Positions 31,501 to 42,235 are shown, counted from the stretch's first letter. The stretch: 64,000 bases of DNA from an uncultured Muribaculaceae bacterium (GCA_944321715.1 CALUMJ010000002.1:62001-126000), one strand, 5' to 3'. Numbers and translations are program-made. Notes: generated by a model from the letters alone, not told the origin.

Positions 31501-34500
31501 GATGGGGCGGCATCATGCGCAAGCTCGATAACACCAATTTTGAATCGTCCAACATCGAATACCTGCAATTCTGGCTCATGAGCCCGTTCCTCGACCCCGA
31601 TAATCCAAATACCGAAGGGGGCGACTTGTATTTCAATTTAGGTGAAGTCAGTGAAGACATTCTAAAGGACGGCTATAAATCGTATGAAAACGGCTTACCT
31701 ACCGATGGGAGCAACGACTACATGATTGAAACCGTATGGGGGCGTGTTTCTTCACAAACCTCACTTACTTACGCATTCGACAATACATCAAATGCACGTG
31801 TGCTGCAAGATGTCGGACTCGACGGATTGAGCGATGAAGACGAGCTTGCTCATGAAAGCTATTCGGCATTCGTCCAAGAATTGCGCACCAAGTTGTCGCC
31901 TTCGGTGATTGCCGAGATGGAAAACAACGCATTCTCTCCGCTGAACGACCCTGCTGGCGACAATTACCACTATTACCGAGGCTATGACTACGACGAACAA
32001 GAACTTTCGATACTCGAACGCTACAAGCACTACAATGGCACCGAAGGGAACTCGCTGTCGAGCGAAGATGTCGATGACAGCCAGTACCAATCGGGGCGTA
32101 GCGTTCCCGATGTAGAAGACATCAACGAAGATAACACACTCAACGAATATGAACGTTACTTTCAGTATCATGTGTCGCTTCGCCCTGAGGACCTCGTGGT
32201 TGGCAGCAATTACATAACCGATGTGCGTGAAACAACAGTGACCACACGCGACGGAAACAAGCAAGAAGTACGCTGGTACCAGTTCAAAATACCACTCAAT
32301 GATTATGAAAAAACAGTCGGCTCAATTTCCGATTTCTCGACAATTCGTTTCATTCGCATGTATATGGCCGGGTTCCATAATACTACCCACCTGCGTTTTG
32401 CCACACTCGAACTTGTACGCGGCGAATGGCGCACCTACGACTATAGCCTCAACTCTCACGGCGACGTGCCTGCCGAGGGTAACCTCGATGTGAGTGTCGT
32501 AAACATCGAGGAAAATGCAGGACGCACACCTGTCAACTATGTGCTGCCTCCAGGCGTGACACGTATAGTTGACCCAGGACAATCACAAGCTGTGCAGCTA
32601 AACGAACAATCAATGTCGCTCGAAATAAGCGACCTACAAGCCGGCGATGCCCGTGCCGTGTATAAAAACACGAGCCTCGACCTACGCACCTACAAGCGAC
32701 TTCAAATGTTTATACACAACGAAGCTGTCGTGGACGACGTAACAGGGCTTTCCGATGGAGATGTCGCTGCATTTATCCGCCTCGGTTCTGATGCTAAAAA
32801 CAACTATTATGAATATGAAATCCCTCTCGATGTAACCCCCGAAGGGCAATATAGTGCCGAAGGTGATGACCGATACGCCGTTTGGCCCGAAGCAAACCGC
32901 CTCGACATAGACCTTGACTTGTTTACATCGGTAAAAAAGAACCGCAACCAACGAAAGATGGCTGGTGACGGCAATGTGTCTTACACGACCGAATATTCGG
33001 AATATGATGATAAGAACAATCGCGTGTCTGTAACAGGTAACCCATCTCTAAGTAATGTTAAGGTGATAATGATAGGAGTTCGAAATAACTCTTCAACTAC
33101 CAAAGATTGCATTGTTTGGGTCAATGAATTACGACTTACCGACTTTGACAGTGACGGTGGATGGGCTGCAAAAGGTAGCATAAATCTAAACTTGAGCGAC
33201 ATTGCAACATTTAATTTTGCTGGCCATAAAGAAACTGTCGGATTCGGGGCCGTCGACCAAAGCCTCTCAGAACGCAATCTTGAAGATTATTCGCAATATA
33301 GCATTGCCTTGCAGGTTGATGCTGGCAGATTCCTGCCCGAAAAAGCAAAACTATCTGCACCAATATATTTTTCAATGACAAAAGAAAAAACTACACCTAA
33401 ATACAATCCACTCGATGAAGACGTGTTACTCAAAGATGCCTTGGATGCTTGTAGCACCGAGGAACAACGCGACTCTATAGAATCTTTTGCAATAACACAC
33501 AGCACAGTTAAAAGTTTCAGTATCTCGGGGCTGAAATTCGATGTCAAAAGTAAGAACCCGATGCCTTGGGACCCGGCCAATTTCACTTTGAGCTACTCCT
33601 CAAATAGGCAACGAAATTCCGACCCTGACAATGAATATGAGAATACAAGCGATTATCGTGGCAGTCTCCAATATAGTTATGCCCCATACTTCAAGCCGTT
33701 TAAACCTTTTTCGAAAATCAAAAGCAAATCAAAAAATGCCAAATTCTTGAAGGACTGGGAATTTAACTGGTTGCCCACTTCTATAGAGTTCTACACCAAC
33801 ATATCGAGGTATTACTACGAACAACAGGAACGAAACACTACCGATAGCGACATCGAACTTCCAGTGTCGGTAAGCAAAAATTTCTTGTGGGACCGTCAGT
33901 TTGCCATTAATTGGAACATCACAAAGTCGCTTAACGTATCGTTTAACTCCAATACAACAGCCCATATCGAAGAACCTACTGGAGCTGTAAATAAACGACT
34001 TTTCCCCGATGAATATAAACTGTGGAAAGACTCCATCATGCAAAGCATAAAGAACCTTGGTACGCCATACTCATACGACCAATCGTTTATCACGACATAT
34101 AAAGCTCCATTCAGTTCGATACCACTGCTTAATTTCATGACAGCCTCGGTTTCCTACAATTCGACTTACAATTGGGAACGAGGTACCGAAATTGACGGCG
34201 TTACAACTGGTAATACCATTTATAACCAATCATCATGGAGCATCGACGGACGTGTCAATCTCGAACAATTCTACAACAAATTCAAATATCTGCGTGACGT
34301 TAATAAACGGTTTAGTAATTCTCGCAGCAACAGCGTTCCCAAAAAGCCTAAACGTTTTGAGCGTACTATCGCACTCAAGACCGACACTACTGTTAATGTA
34401 AGGCACAATCTACGCACAAAAAAATTAAAAATATCAGCGACTGCCGATGGCAAACCTTTTGCAATCGAAACGCGCATTGTCGATGACAATAATATCGAAA

Positions 34501-35999
34501 TTCTCAATCGTGGCTCCAAAAATATAAAAATAACAATCGTGGAGAATAATAAGGAGAAAAAGAACTTTTGGAAAGAGGCTGCTCAATATGCTACTCGATT
34601 TGGCATGATGGTTCGCAATGTGAGTGTTCGATATAAGAATACCAAATCGCTATCGCTGCCTCAGTTTGTTCCTGAAATTGGCGACATATTCGGGCAATCT
34701 AATAATTACGATGTCATGGCCCCGGGCCTTGATTTCGCCTTTGGTTTTTACGACGAGGATTATATCTATAAAGCCAAAGAGCGTGGATGGCTACTTGCCG
34801 ATGAAACACAAACTTCTCCTGCCCTATTTGCACGTACCGAAGAATTTGACCTCGAAATAGGACTTGAGCCAATCAAAGGGCTTAAAATCACCCTTACTAC
34901 AAATCGTACAGATAGCCGTACCAGCCAAATCATGTTCATGTATGATGACATGAACACAACATACTCGGGCAGTTATACCAAAACTCACTGTGCTATCCTC
35001 ACAGCTTTGCGTAAATCATCGGCTGATGATGGCTACGCTAGTGCCACATTCGACAAGTTCCTTGAAAACATCCCTATCATTGCCGAACGCATACAAAACC
35101 GGTACAACGGTGTTACATATCCAGCTACAGGATTTATGCAAAATCATTCACTTGCTGGCAAGACATTCGATGCTACCAATGGCGGAGTGAACACATCGAG
35201 CAGTGACGTACTGATTCCTGCCTTCGTGGCAGCATACACTGGACAAAGCCCCGACAAGGTAACACTTGACCCGTTTCCTGGACTTAGCGCCATGTTACCT
35301 AACTGGCGCATTACCTACGATGGGTTGGGCAAAATCGAGTGGTTCCGTAAATATTTCCGTTCACTGACTCTTACCCATGCCTACCAGTGTACATATTCAG
35401 TCGGTTCATTTACAAGCTATTCCGATTGGATTTCTGTGGATGGAGATATGGGATTCAGTCAAGACGAATTGACCCAAAACCCATACCCATCTTCACCATA
35501 TAATATCTCGTCGGTAGCCATTACCGAAAAGTTTGCACCGCTCATAGGTTTGTCTGCAACGATGTACAACAATATTACATTAAATGCAGAATACCGTGAT
35601 AGCCGCACGCTGACATTGAACTCGTCTGCGGGTCAGCTTGTCGAGGCTTCAAGCAAATCATTTGTCATAGGTGGCAGCTACAAGATAGCTAATTTCAATA
35701 CAATCCTGAAAATTGGAGGGCAACAACAAGGCGTGAACCATGATATGACAATCAATGCCGATTTTACATTGTCAAACAACAATGCGCTGATTCGTAAAAT
35801 AGAAAGCAACACGGCACAAGCGACAAGCGGCACTCGTACCCTATCAATCAACGTCACTGCCGACTATGTATTAAGCAAGCGGCTCACGGTAGGCGCATAT
35901 TTCGACCACCAAATCAATACACCATTGGTGTCATCGACAGCTTACCCGACAACAAATACAAACTTTGGAATATCAATAAATCTTTCACTCACTCGATAG
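28560..35999 (+). CDS. sprA: Type IX secretion system outer-membrane translocon Sov/SprA
   Basis: 2,479 residues from ATG 28560 (an immediately preceding GTG at 28557 is in frame). It is close in size to P. gingivalis Sov and F. johnsoniae SprA (about 2,400-2,500). A signal peptide (hydrophobic about 14-33) leads into a long alternation of beta-strand segments expected of its giant outer-membrane barrel. SprA-like stretches include DPFNFLDMSFGLGPLEKVFGPGG, SSYIDDFESTQTGIDLRSPYQW and MIGVRNNSSTTKDCIVWVNELRL. T9SS exports proteins with a conserved C-terminal domain; a candidate cargo is encoded at 43219-44565. It is the largest gene in the window. The middle (about 31000-32900) is visibly richer in G+C than the ends. 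Confidence 0.95.
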   Translation: MNGFSIKNHIKTKIIAIAASMLLLASAWGFYAYGQYHTSTLPPPPPTAPDNVDKSASDTIITQYPVRTTIPDSYDYLEEQDNYAADLKTPSNITTEAEYDYETGCYIIRTKLGDKEIATPFMLSADEYNNLVLRQSMQEYYRQKNADLAQEKKDPFNFLDMSFGLGPLEKVFGPGGVQLKTQGSVQLTMGMKINKTDNPAISASARRSSYFDFDEKIQATINASVGSKMKFNMNYNTDATFEFDSQNLKLQYEGEEDEIIKSIEAGNVSMTTGSSLIRGSTALFGVKTTMQFGKLTATALVAQQNSESQTVSTKGGAQTSEFSINADEYDANRHFFLSQFFYDNYDTFCATLPLVNSGINITRIEVWVTNKRQDYDESRNIVAFMDIGENQRLASTHWTTDQTLNNPSNNSNNLLTEIRNEYPNARYINQVTTALQPLSAYGIEGGRDYEKVESARLLSSSEYTLNSSLGYISLRSALSSDEVLAVAYEYTYNGTTYQVGEFSADITSTEQSLYVKMLKGSTVSPYLPAWKLMMKNVYSLGAYQVQKENFRLNVKYLSDTTGTEISYIPDGAINGTPLIQVLNVDRLDSNNQTSPDGRYDFIEGYTILASTGKVIFPVTEPFGRHLRKKIGNDAIADRYVYQELYDSTQTVAKQLSDKNKFTLSGEYQASSGSQINLNAMNVPQGSVVVTAGGVTLTENSDYIVDYNMGIVTIINQSILDAGTSISVSLENQSTFSTQRKTLLGLDLNYQFTPDFNLGATIMHYSEKPLTEKVSVGNEVVKNTIWGMNFSYKTEFMWLTNLLNKIPTVNATAPSSISMEGEFAQLIPHKANTGSSEGSSYIDDFESTQTGIDLRSPYQWFLASTPYDSGSDALFPEAGLNNNIDYGKNRALLAWYYIDRIFTQRNSSLAPGYIRNDLTQLSNPYVREITYTELYPDRELSYGESSSIQTLNLSFYPNERGPYNLDATNIDSEGNLLYPERRWGGIMRKLDNTNFESSNIEYLQFWLMSPFLDPDNPNTEGGDLYFNLGEVSEDILKDGYKSYENGLPTDGSNDYMIETVWGRVSSQTSLTYAFDNTSNARVLQDVGLDGLSDEDELAHESYSAFVQELRTKLSPSVIAEMENNAFSPLNDPAGDNYHYYRGYDYDEQELSILERYKHYNGTEGNSLSSEDVDDSQYQSGRSVPDVEDINEDNTLNEYERYFQYHVSLRPEDLVVGSNYITDVRETTVTTRDGNKQEVRWYQFKIPLNDYEKTVGSISDFSTIRFIRMYMAGFHNTTHLRFATLELVRGEWRTYDYSLNSHGDVPAEGNLDVSVVNIEENAGRTPVNYVLPPGVTRIVDPGQSQAVQLNEQSMSLEISDLQAGDARAVYKNTSLDLRTYKRLQMFIHNEAVVDDVTGLSDGDVAAFIRLGSDAKNNYYEYEIPLDVTPEGQYSAEGDDRYAVWPEANRLDIDLDLFTSVKKNRNQRKMAGDGNVSYTTEYSEYDDKNNRVSVTGNPSLSNVKVIMIGVRNNSSTTKDCIVWVNELRLTDFDSDGGWAAKGSINLNLSDIATFNFAGHKETVGFGAVDQSLSERNLEDYSQYSIALQVDAGRFLPEKAKLSAPIYFSMTKEKTTPKYNPLDEDVLLKDALDACSTEEQRDSIESFAITHSTVKSFSISGLKFDVKSKNPMPWDPANFTLSYSSNRQRNSDPDNEYENTSDYRGSLQYSYAPYFKPFKPFSKIKSKSKNAKFLKDWEFNWLPTSIEFYTNISRYYYEQQERNTTDSDIELPVSVSKNFLWDRQFAINWNITKSLNVSFNSNTTAHIEEPTGAVNKRLFPDEYKLWKDSIMQSIKNLGTPYSYDQSFITTYKAPFSSIPLLNFMTASVSYNSTYNWERGTEIDGVTTGNTIYNQSSWSIDGRVNLEQFYNKFKYLRDVNKRFSNSRSNSVPKKPKRFERTIALKTDTTVNVRHNLRTKKLKISATADGKPFAIETRIVDDNNIEILNRGSKNIKITIVENNKEKKNFWKEAAQYATRFGMMVRNVSVRYKNTKSLSLPQFVPEIGDIFGQSNNYDVMAPGLDFAFGFYDEDYIYKAKERGWLLADETQTSPALFARTEEFDLEIGLEPIKGLKITLTTNRTDSRTSQIMFMYDDMNTTYSGSYTKTHCAILTALRKSSADDGYASATFDKFLENIPIIAERIQNRYNGVTYPATGFMQNHSLAGKTFDATNGGVNTSSSDVLIPAFVAAYTGQSPDKVTLDPFPGLSAMLPNWRITYDGLGKIEWFRKYFRSLTLTHAYQCTYSVGSFTSYSDWISVDGDMGFSQDELTQNPYPSSPYNISSVAITEKFAPLIGLSATMYNNITLNAEYRDSRTLTLNSSAGQLVEASSKSFVIGGSYKIANFNTILKIGGQQQGVNHDMTINADFTLSNNNALIRKIESNTAQATSGTRTLSINVTADYVLSKRLTVGAYFDHQINTPLVSSTAYPTTNTNFGISINLSLTR

Positions 36000-36017
36000 C
36001 GAACATGGGTACGAAAT

Positions 36018-36062
36018 AATTTGGCACAAGCGGCAAGTAATAGCCACTTGTGCCAAATTTTA
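36018..36062. terminator. Bidirectional terminator between sprA and yggS
   Basis: A 13-bp perfect stem AATTTGGCACAAG / CTTGTGCCAAATT (36018-36030 with 36047-36059) has T-rich sequence on the plus side and A-rich sequence on the other. It can therefore serve both convergent genes. Confidence 0.8.
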
Positions 36063-36078
36063 TGCAGCTATAAGAATA

Positions 36079-36756
36079 TCAGTATTCCCGTTCGCCAAAA
36101 ATAGTGGTACCAATGCGTACCATTGTAGTTCCTTCGGCTACAGCTATATGGTAATCCTCGCTCATACCCATGCTGACAGTGTCGAAACAATCAACTTTTC
36201 TGAAATGAGTATCTTTCAACACATCAAACGTACTGCGTATTTCATGGAACTCACGCCCTATCTCGGCTTCATCTTCAGTATTTGTCGCCATCCCCATCAC
36301 ACCGCATATTCTCACATTCTTCAATTCATCGGTCACACCATTATCGACAAGTGCTCGACACTCATCAATAGTTAATCCATATTTTGTCGTTTCTTTCGCC
36401 ACATGCAACTGTAACAACACATCGACTATGCGACCAATGCGTCGAGCCTCCGCATCAACGCAGCGCAACAATTTCTCGCTATCTATGCTGTGAATCAACG
36501 ATACGTATGGCACGATTTGTCGCACTTTGTTGCTTTGCAAATGCCCTATGAAATGCCATTGCACATCACTGGGCATTAACGAGTGTTTCTGCCCGATTTC
36601 TTGCGCGCGACTCTCTCCAAACAAACGCTGGCCACCATCGTATGCGGCAAGCAATGCCTCTATCGGGTGAAATTTAGAAACAGCAACGAGCTTCACACCA
36701 ATAGGAAGCTCGTTATGCAAGTTTATTATGTTTCCTTTTATTTGTTCTATTGTCAT
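36079..36756 (-). CDS. yggS: YggS/PROSC-family pyridoxal phosphate homeostasis protein
   Basis: 225 residues. The fold-type III PLP barrel shows the PLP-binding Lys in LVAVSKFHPIEALLAAY (about 28). Further motifs are GESRAQEIGQKH, WHFIGHLQSNKVRQIVPYV, IHSIDSEKLLRC, VCGVMGMATNT-like GVMGMATNTED, SMGMSEDYHIAVAEGTTMVRIGTTIFGERE. YggS proteins buffer free PLP rather than catalyse a known reaction. The gene follows the DUF4494 gene by 14 bases, so the two are likely co-transcribed. Confidence 0.95.
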   Translation of the reverse strand: MTIEQIKGNIINLHNELPIGVKLVAVSKFHPIEALLAAYDGGQRLFGESRAQEIGQKHSLMPSDVQWHFIGHLQSNKVRQIVPYVSLIHSIDSEKLLRCVDAEARRIGRIVDVLLQLHVAKETTKYGLTIDECRALVDNGVTDELKNVRICGVMGMATNTEDEAEIGREFHEIRSTFDVLKDTHFRKVDCFDTVSMGMSEDYHIAVAEGTTMVRIGTTIFGEREY

Positions 36757-36770
36757 TTACCTTACCTTTC

Positions 36771-37235
36771 TCATTCTATAGGCTTCTTGGCTGCAGCATT
36801 CTTGCCACTCAGGTCTGCCGGGAAAACATCCATCAACGAAGTTTCAACAATTGACGCAATTTCAAAATCGGCAAGCGTTCCTTTCATATTTTCCATGAAA
36901 TTATCGAGAGCCACCTTAAATTCACTCGCCTGCACAAGCATGAACGAGGCTGTTTTTTTCTCTACAGCAGTTTTCTCGTCAATTGTAATGAAATTGGTTT
37001 TTACTTTATACCATTTATCGCCTGTTGCATCATAAAATACGTCACTTATTTTCTCCCTTTTTACTGCCGACACAGTAAATTCTCCTGAAATATAAGGAGC
37101 CATCTCTTCTGTTATACGAGCTTCGGCCTCGGTAAACGATAAAGCATCAACCAAGTAGCTTTCTGTCACAGTTTTTTGCAATCCTGTTTCAAGAATTTTA
37201 CTATATCTAATCTTACATTCAAACCAATTTGCCAT
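36771..37235 (-). CDS. DUF4494-type small protein of Bacteroidota
   Basis: 154 residues from ATG 37235 (MANWFECKIRYSK). The frame is open for 8 more codons, but those begin at an ATG with no conserved context. It matches my memory of DUF4494, a Bacteroidota-restricted family, in the pattern W-F-E-C-K-I-R-Y near the N-terminus and SYLVDALSFTEAEARITEEMAPYISGEF. It is soluble and has no signal peptide. The function is unknown. It lies upstream of yggS in the same direction. Confidence 0.75.
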   Translation of the reverse strand: MANWFECKIRYSKILETGLQKTVTESYLVDALSFTEAEARITEEMAPYISGEFTVSAVKREKISDVFYDATGDKWYKVKTNFITIDEKTAVEKKTASFMLVQASEFKVALDNFMENMKGTLADFEIASIVETSLMDVFPADLSGKNAAAKKPIE

Positions 37236-37287
37236 ATTTTTAAAATTAATAATGAACAACTCCCCGCTCTTATCAAGCGAGCGAGTG

Positions 37288-37295
37288 CAAAATTA
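37288..37295 (-). promoter_or_regulatory. Candidate -7 box for DUF4494-yggS
   Basis: TAATTTTG on the minus strand matches TAnnTTTG, 52 bases before the DUF4494 start codon. The -33 region is not convincing. Confidence 0.35.
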
Positions 37296-37372
37296 CACAA
37301 ATTCTATGACATTATTGCATGAATTGAGCACAATTGCTTTACCAATATTTTTATCAGGCAACAATAATATCC

Positions 37373-39394
37373 TTAACAAGACTTACGGTATTTCTTGGCG
37401 AGCGAGCGATGATGGTCGGCTTTATCGGGCATTCCGATTGCTCCATATATTTCGGCAAGGCGGTCATGGATAACTGCATCTTTGGGTGACGCTTTCAAGG
37501 CGGCTCTCATGCACTTCAATGCATTTAGCAACTTGTCTTTTTTAAAGAATAGTAGCCCAAGTCCGTAATTTGCAGCTCCATTATTTTTATCCATGTTTAA
37601 GACTTCCATATACAACTTTTCAGCGTCTGATACCTTCTCAAGTTTAGCCAGCAATGCTGCTTTCTCAACTTTAGCATCAATGCAATCAGGCCATATTCTT
37701 ATTGCCTTGTCAAAATTCGCCATTGCCGATTTAATGGCTATCTCATCTTCGTCATCACCGACCAACGATAACGACTCTTGACCCATAAAAACATATTCCA
37801 TCGCAAGGCCCTGTAATTGACGGTTTTGTTTATCTATTACAGCCTGCTTTTCATCAATAATCCTTTTCAACCGTGAATATGATGCTAATTTATAACGAGC
37901 AAAACGCTTTACTGTGTCATCCCCAAACTGGCCGGTAAGTTCAACAGCTTCGGCAAAATTTTCGACACACGTTTTAAAATCAAATGCATCAAAAGCCTTG
38001 TTGGCAGCACTGAGCAAACATCTCACCTTGTAATCACGCTTGGCCTCGTCAATCAGTTTCATGTCGTTATACCGTTTGCTAAATTCAATTACGGCTGGAT
38101 TGACGAATATATCCCTATACGTAATAGGGAACTTCAATGTGATACCTTCAAGCGAAGTACACCGTGACAATGCCACGTATGTCTGCCCGCACGAGAATGC
38201 ACCACCTTCCATATCAATAACCACGCGGTTAAAAGTCAGTCCTTGACTTTTATGTATTGTCATTGCCCATGCGAGTTTAATGGGATATTGTCTGAAAGTT
38301 CCAAGCACAGTTTCTTTTATACGTTTTTCTTTGTCATCATATTCATATTGAATATTTTCCCACTGATACATATCAAGCTCACATTGGTCGCCATTCTCGA
38401 GTTCTACGGTAATTATGCCATCATTGATGCGAGCCACACGAGCAATGGTTCCATTATACCAGCGATGTTCCACATCGTTGCGGATAAACACCACTTGTGC
38501 ACCCTCCTTTAAGGTCAAATTTTGCGAGGTTGGCAATATCGACGTTGGCCACGTGCCTTCTATAACTCCTTCAAAATTATATTTCGTAGATTCAAGTTCA
38601 TCGAGTTTCTGCTCATTGATATAGTCCACAGTATCACGGCGCGTTGCAAGTGTAATTACAAAATTATCCTCTTCATTTTCATTAGAGAAATTACGATTAC
38701 AGCGGCTGTTAATTCTACTCAGGTCGTCAGCCGTTGCTTTATTTTCTCGCACACGGTCAAGCAAATTTATAAAACTGGCATCTTTCTGCCTGTATGTCTT
38801 ACGCAATTCTATTGCCACCAGTTTGAACTTGGAAAAGGCCTCGGCCCCGAAAAAAAAGAAAATATTATAATAACGTCGTAAAATTTCCCTGAAATCACTT
38901 TTTATGACTGGTTCAAGTTGGAAAATATCCCCAACGAGCAATAATTGTTTTCCCCCGAATGGTTCACGATTGTTTCCCGAATAGTAACGTAGCACCCTAT
39001 CCATGAAATCAATCATGTCGGCTCTCACCATCGATATTTCATCAATGATTATGAGTTCCAGACTTTTTATAATCTTGATTTTTTCTTTTGTGTATTTCAG
39101 AGTATCACGAATACGGCGTGGCGAATAATCGGGGTCATCTGGGAGCAGCGGTTTAAGTGGCATCTTAAAAAACGAGTGCATCGTCATACCTCCGACGTTT
39201 ACGGCAGCTATGCCAGTCGGTGCTAATGTAATGAACTTCTTTTTGGTAGTTCCACAAATATACTTCAACAACGTACTTTTGCCACTCCCTGCCTTACCTG
39301 TAAGAAAAATCGACCGGTTTGTATTGTTTACCATGTCGATTGCTGTGATAAAGTCGGGGTTGTCAAAATCAATGTCGGGTATATTACGTGCCAT
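37373..39394 (-). CDS. PIF1/RecD-like SF1 helicase with C-terminal TPR-like repeats
   Basis: 673 residues. Helicase motifs are clear: Walker A LTGKAGSGKSTLLKYI (about 32), motif Ia APTGIAAVNVGGMTMHSFF, Walker B IIDEISMVRADMIDFMD, motif III LLVGDIFQLEPV, and motifs V/VI AMTIHKSQGLTFNRVVIDM and YVALSRCTSLEGI. These place it with PIF1/Dda-type 5'-3' helicases. From about 430 onward the protein becomes helical, with TPR-like repeats (FDFKTCVENFAEAVELTGQF, ALLAKLEKVSDAEKLYMEVLNMDKNNGAANYGLGLLFF). It begins 6 bases after the uvrA stop, at the end of the fur-led gene run, suggesting a link to DNA repair. The partner of the repeats is unknown. Confidence 0.88.
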   Translation of the reverse strand: MARNIPDIDFDNPDFITAIDMVNNTNRSIFLTGKAGSGKSTLLKYICGTTKKKFITLAPTGIAAVNVGGMTMHSFFKMPLKPLLPDDPDYSPRRIRDTLKYTKEKIKIIKSLELIIIDEISMVRADMIDFMDRVLRYYSGNNREPFGGKQLLLVGDIFQLEPVIKSDFREILRRYYNIFFFFGAEAFSKFKLVAIELRKTYRQKDASFINLLDRVRENKATADDLSRINSRCNRNFSNENEEDNFVITLATRRDTVDYINEQKLDELESTKYNFEGVIEGTWPTSILPTSQNLTLKEGAQVVFIRNDVEHRWYNGTIARVARINDGIITVELENGDQCELDMYQWENIQYEYDDKEKRIKETVLGTFRQYPIKLAWAMTIHKSQGLTFNRVVIDMEGGAFSCGQTYVALSRCTSLEGITLKFPITYRDIFVNPAVIEFSKRYNDMKLIDEAKRDYKVRCLLSAANKAFDAFDFKTCVENFAEAVELTGQFGDDTVKRFARYKLASYSRLKRIIDEKQAVIDKQNRQLQGLAMEYVFMGQESLSLVGDDEDEIAIKSAMANFDKAIRIWPDCIDAKVEKAALLAKLEKVSDAEKLYMEVLNMDKNNGAANYGLGLLFFKKDKLLNALKCMRAALKASPKDAVIHDRLAEIYGAIGMPDKADHHRSLAKKYRKSC

Positions 39395-39400
39395 ATTTTT

Positions 39401-42235
39401 TTACTTTAACTCGTCTTTAAGGAATTTCGCTGTCAATGATTTTTTATTCTTCGCCACTTCTTCAGGGGTGCCTGTTGCTACAATTTCACCACCAGCATTA
39501 CCACCTTCAGGCCCAAGGTCAATAATATAATCGGCATTTTTTATTATATCCATATTATGCTCTATAACTATCACCGTATTGCCTTTTTCCACGAGCCTAT
39601 TCAACACATCAAGCAGGACCTTTATATCCTCAAAGTGTAATCCCGTTGTAGGTTCATCAAGTATATACATGGTACGCCCCGTGTCCTTCTTCGACAATTC
39701 AGCTGCAAGTTTTACACGTTGACTCTCACCTCCCGACAATGTGCTTGATGGTTGACCAAGTTTTATATACCCCATTCCCACATCTTGCAGGACTTTTATC
39801 TTCGATAAAATAGAAGGCATGGAATCAAAAAATTCTACAGCCTGATTAATCGTCATGTCGAGTATGTCGGCTATTGACTTACCCTTGAAACGCACTTCAA
39901 GAGTTTCTCGGTTGTAACGTTTACCACCGCAAGCCTCACACGGCACAAGTACATCGGGCAGGAAATTCATTTCCACTGTCTTGTATCCGTTACCTTTGCA
40001 TTCTTCACAACGTCCGCCAGCCACATTGAACGAGAAACGACCAGGCTTATACCCCCGAATTTTTGCCTCGGGCAAGTTGACAAACAAATTCCTTATGTCG
40101 GCAAACACGCCCGTATATGTAGCCGGATTTGAACGCGGAGTACGTCCAAGTGGCGATTGGTCCACTGTCACAACTTTGTCGATATTTTCTATTCCAACAA
40201 TCGCATCATATTGCAACGGAGTTTGAATCGACTTATAAAATTTTTGGCTCAATATCGGTTGCAGCGTTCCATTTATCAACGAAGACTTACCGCTACCCGA
40301 TACACCAGTAACGCACACAAACATTCCTAAAGGAATGCGCACATCAATCCCCTTAAGATTATTGCCTCGGCACCCACGCAGTTCTATGCTATTGCCATTA
40401 CCTTTGCGACGCTTAACTGGCACTTCGATTTTACGCTGTCCATTCAAATATTGAGCGGTGATAGTGTCGCATTTGAGCATTTGCGATGGAGTTCCAGCAA
40501 ATACTACTTTTCCACCTTTGCGCCCAGCCAAAGGCCCAATATCAACTATATAATCGGCCTGCAACATCATATCTTTGTCATGTTCAACAACTATGACTGT
40601 GTTGCCAGCATCTCGTAATTTCTTAAGCGACGCAATGAGGCGCACGTTATCTCGCTGATGAAGCCCTATGCTCGGTTCATCGAGGATATAAAGTACATTC
40701 ACCAATTGCGAACCAATTTGTGTTGCAAGCCTTATTCGCTGGCTTTCCCCTCCCGACAATGTTGCCGAATTGCGGTTGAGCGCAAGATAATTAAGGCCAA
40801 CATCCACAAGGAAATTAAGCCGTCCTGTTATCTCTTTAACTATCTCCCGAGCAATGCTCCACTGCTGGTCGGTCAAATATTTTTTTATGCCCCCCATCCA
40901 TGATTGCAACTCAAGTATATCCATTGCCGACAAGTCGGCAATATTCTTTCCTCCTATGTAATAATGCAATGCTTCCTGATTGAGCCGTGCGCCGTTACAT
41001 TCGGGACAAGCAACTCGCGAAAAGAACTGACCTGCCCACTTCTGCGCTTGCGACGACGCGTCGTCGGTCTGTTGCATTTCTATATACTTTACAAGGCCAT
41101 CGTAACGTAAAAAATAATTCGACGTACTCAAAGTGTCATTTTTCAAATCGAGATGCTCGTCGGTTCCATTCATGATGTCATCAATAGCCTCGTCGGGTAA
41201 ATCCTTGATAGGAGTTTTTATTGTCACTCCATATTTCTCACAAATGGCAGCAATTTGCCAAAAAAACAAGGTATTTTTATACTTTCCAAGTGGCAATATT
41301 CCACCATCATATATCGACAAATCGGTGTTGGGCATTATCTTCTCGTTGTCAATTATATTGACATAACCGAGTCCTTTACATTTACGACATGCCCCTTGTG
41401 GCGAATTGAACGAAAAATTGTGTGGAGCAGGTTCGGCATACGACAATCCAGTCGCAGGGTCCATTAATTTCCTGCTATAATGACCGATGCTATTTCCATC
41501 GTCGGCATCAAGAATCATCAATTGGCCATCGCCCTGCTTAAAGGCCGTTTCTATAGAATCCTTTATGCGCTCAATATATTTATCCTCAACACGCAACTTG
41601 TCAACCACAAGTTCTATACTGTGATTTTTATACCGGTCAACTTTCATTCCATAACGTATTTCCGAGAGTTCACCATCGATTCTCACAGTCAGATAGCCTT
41701 TTTTGCGCAATTGCTCAAATAATTCCTTGTAATGCCCCTTACGGTTCTTCACAAGCGGAGAAAGAATAAATATGCGATGGCTGGAATATTTTTTTAAAAT
41801 CATGTGTATGATTTTATCAACGGTAAACTTCACCATCTTTTCACCCGACACATAAGAATAAGCATCTGCTACCCTTGCATAAAGCAAGCGTAAGAAGTCA
41901 TAAATTTCAGTGGTTGTGCCAATGGTGCTACGTGGATTTTTATTAACCGTTTTCTGCTCAATCGAAATCACAGGACATAATCCGGTAATTTTGTCAACAT
42001 CGGGCCGTTCGAGCAATCCAAGCATATTCCGAGCGTATGCCGAAAATGTTTCGACATACCTGCGTTGTCCTTCTGCAAAAATCGTGTCAAATGCAAGTGA
42101 TGACTTACCACTACCACTAAGCCCTGTTATCACAGTCAGTTTATCGTGTGGTATATCTACATCTATATTTTTCAGGTTGTGCACACGCGCCCCAAGCACC
42201 GACACGCAATCGGTTTCTTTCCCATTCAAATCCAT
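39401..42235 (-). CDS. uvrA: Excinuclease ABC subunit A
   Basis: 944 residues from ATG 42235. A TTG at 42253 is in frame but would overlap mltD, and [26 protein letters not shown] is the natural beginning. UvrA finds bulky DNA lesions for UvrB. Both ABC ATPase modules are complete: Walker [16 protein letters not shown] (about 33) with signature [16 protein letters not shown] (about 480), and Walker [14 protein letters not shown] (about 630) with signature [16 protein letters not shown] (about 825). Zinc modules are seen as [19 protein letters not shown] and CEECKGNGY...CEACGGKRY. It starts 7 bases after the mltD stop. Confidence 0.98.
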   Translation of the reverse strand: MDLNGKETDCVSVLGARVHNLKNIDVDIPHDKLTVITGLSGSGKSSLAFDTIFAEGQRRYVETFSAYARNMLGLLERPDVDKITGLCPVISIEQKTVNKNPRSTIGTTTEIYDFLRLLYARVADAYSYVSGEKMVKFTVDKIIHMILKKYSSHRIFILSPLVKNRKGHYKELFEQLRKKGYLTVRIDGELSEIRYGMKVDRYKNHSIELVVDKLRVEDKYIERIKDSIETAFKQGDGQLMILDADDGNSIGHYSRKLMDPATGLSYAEPAPHNFSFNSPQGACRKCKGLGYVNIIDNEKIMPNTDLSIYDGGILPLGKYKNTLFFWQIAAICEKYGVTIKTPIKDLPDEAIDDIMNGTDEHLDLKNDTLSTSNYFLRYDGLVKYIEMQQTDDASSQAQKWAGQFFSRVACPECNGARLNQEALHYYIGGKNIADLSAMDILELQSWMGGIKKYLTDQQWSIAREIVKEITGRLNFLVDVGLNYLALNRNSATLSGGESQRIRLATQIGSQLVNVLYILDEPSIGLHQRDNVRLIASLKKLRDAGNTVIVVEHDKDMMLQADYIVDIGPLAGRKGGKVVFAGTPSQMLKCDTITAQYLNGQRKIEVPVKRRKGNGNSIELRGCRGNNLKGIDVRIPLGMFVCVTGVSGSGKSSLINGTLQPILSQKFYKSIQTPLQYDAIVGIENIDKVVTVDQSPLGRTPRSNPATYTGVFADIRNLFVNLPEAKIRGYKPGRFSFNVAGGRCEECKGNGYKTVEMNFLPDVLVPCEACGGKRYNRETLEVRFKGKSIADILDMTINQAVEFFDSMPSILSKIKVLQDVGMGYIKLGQPSSTLSGGESQRVKLAAELSKKDTGRTMYILDEPTTGLHFEDIKVLLDVLNRLVEKGNTVIVIEHNMDIIKNADYIIDLGPEGGNAGGEIVATGTPEEVAKNKKSLTAKFLKDELK

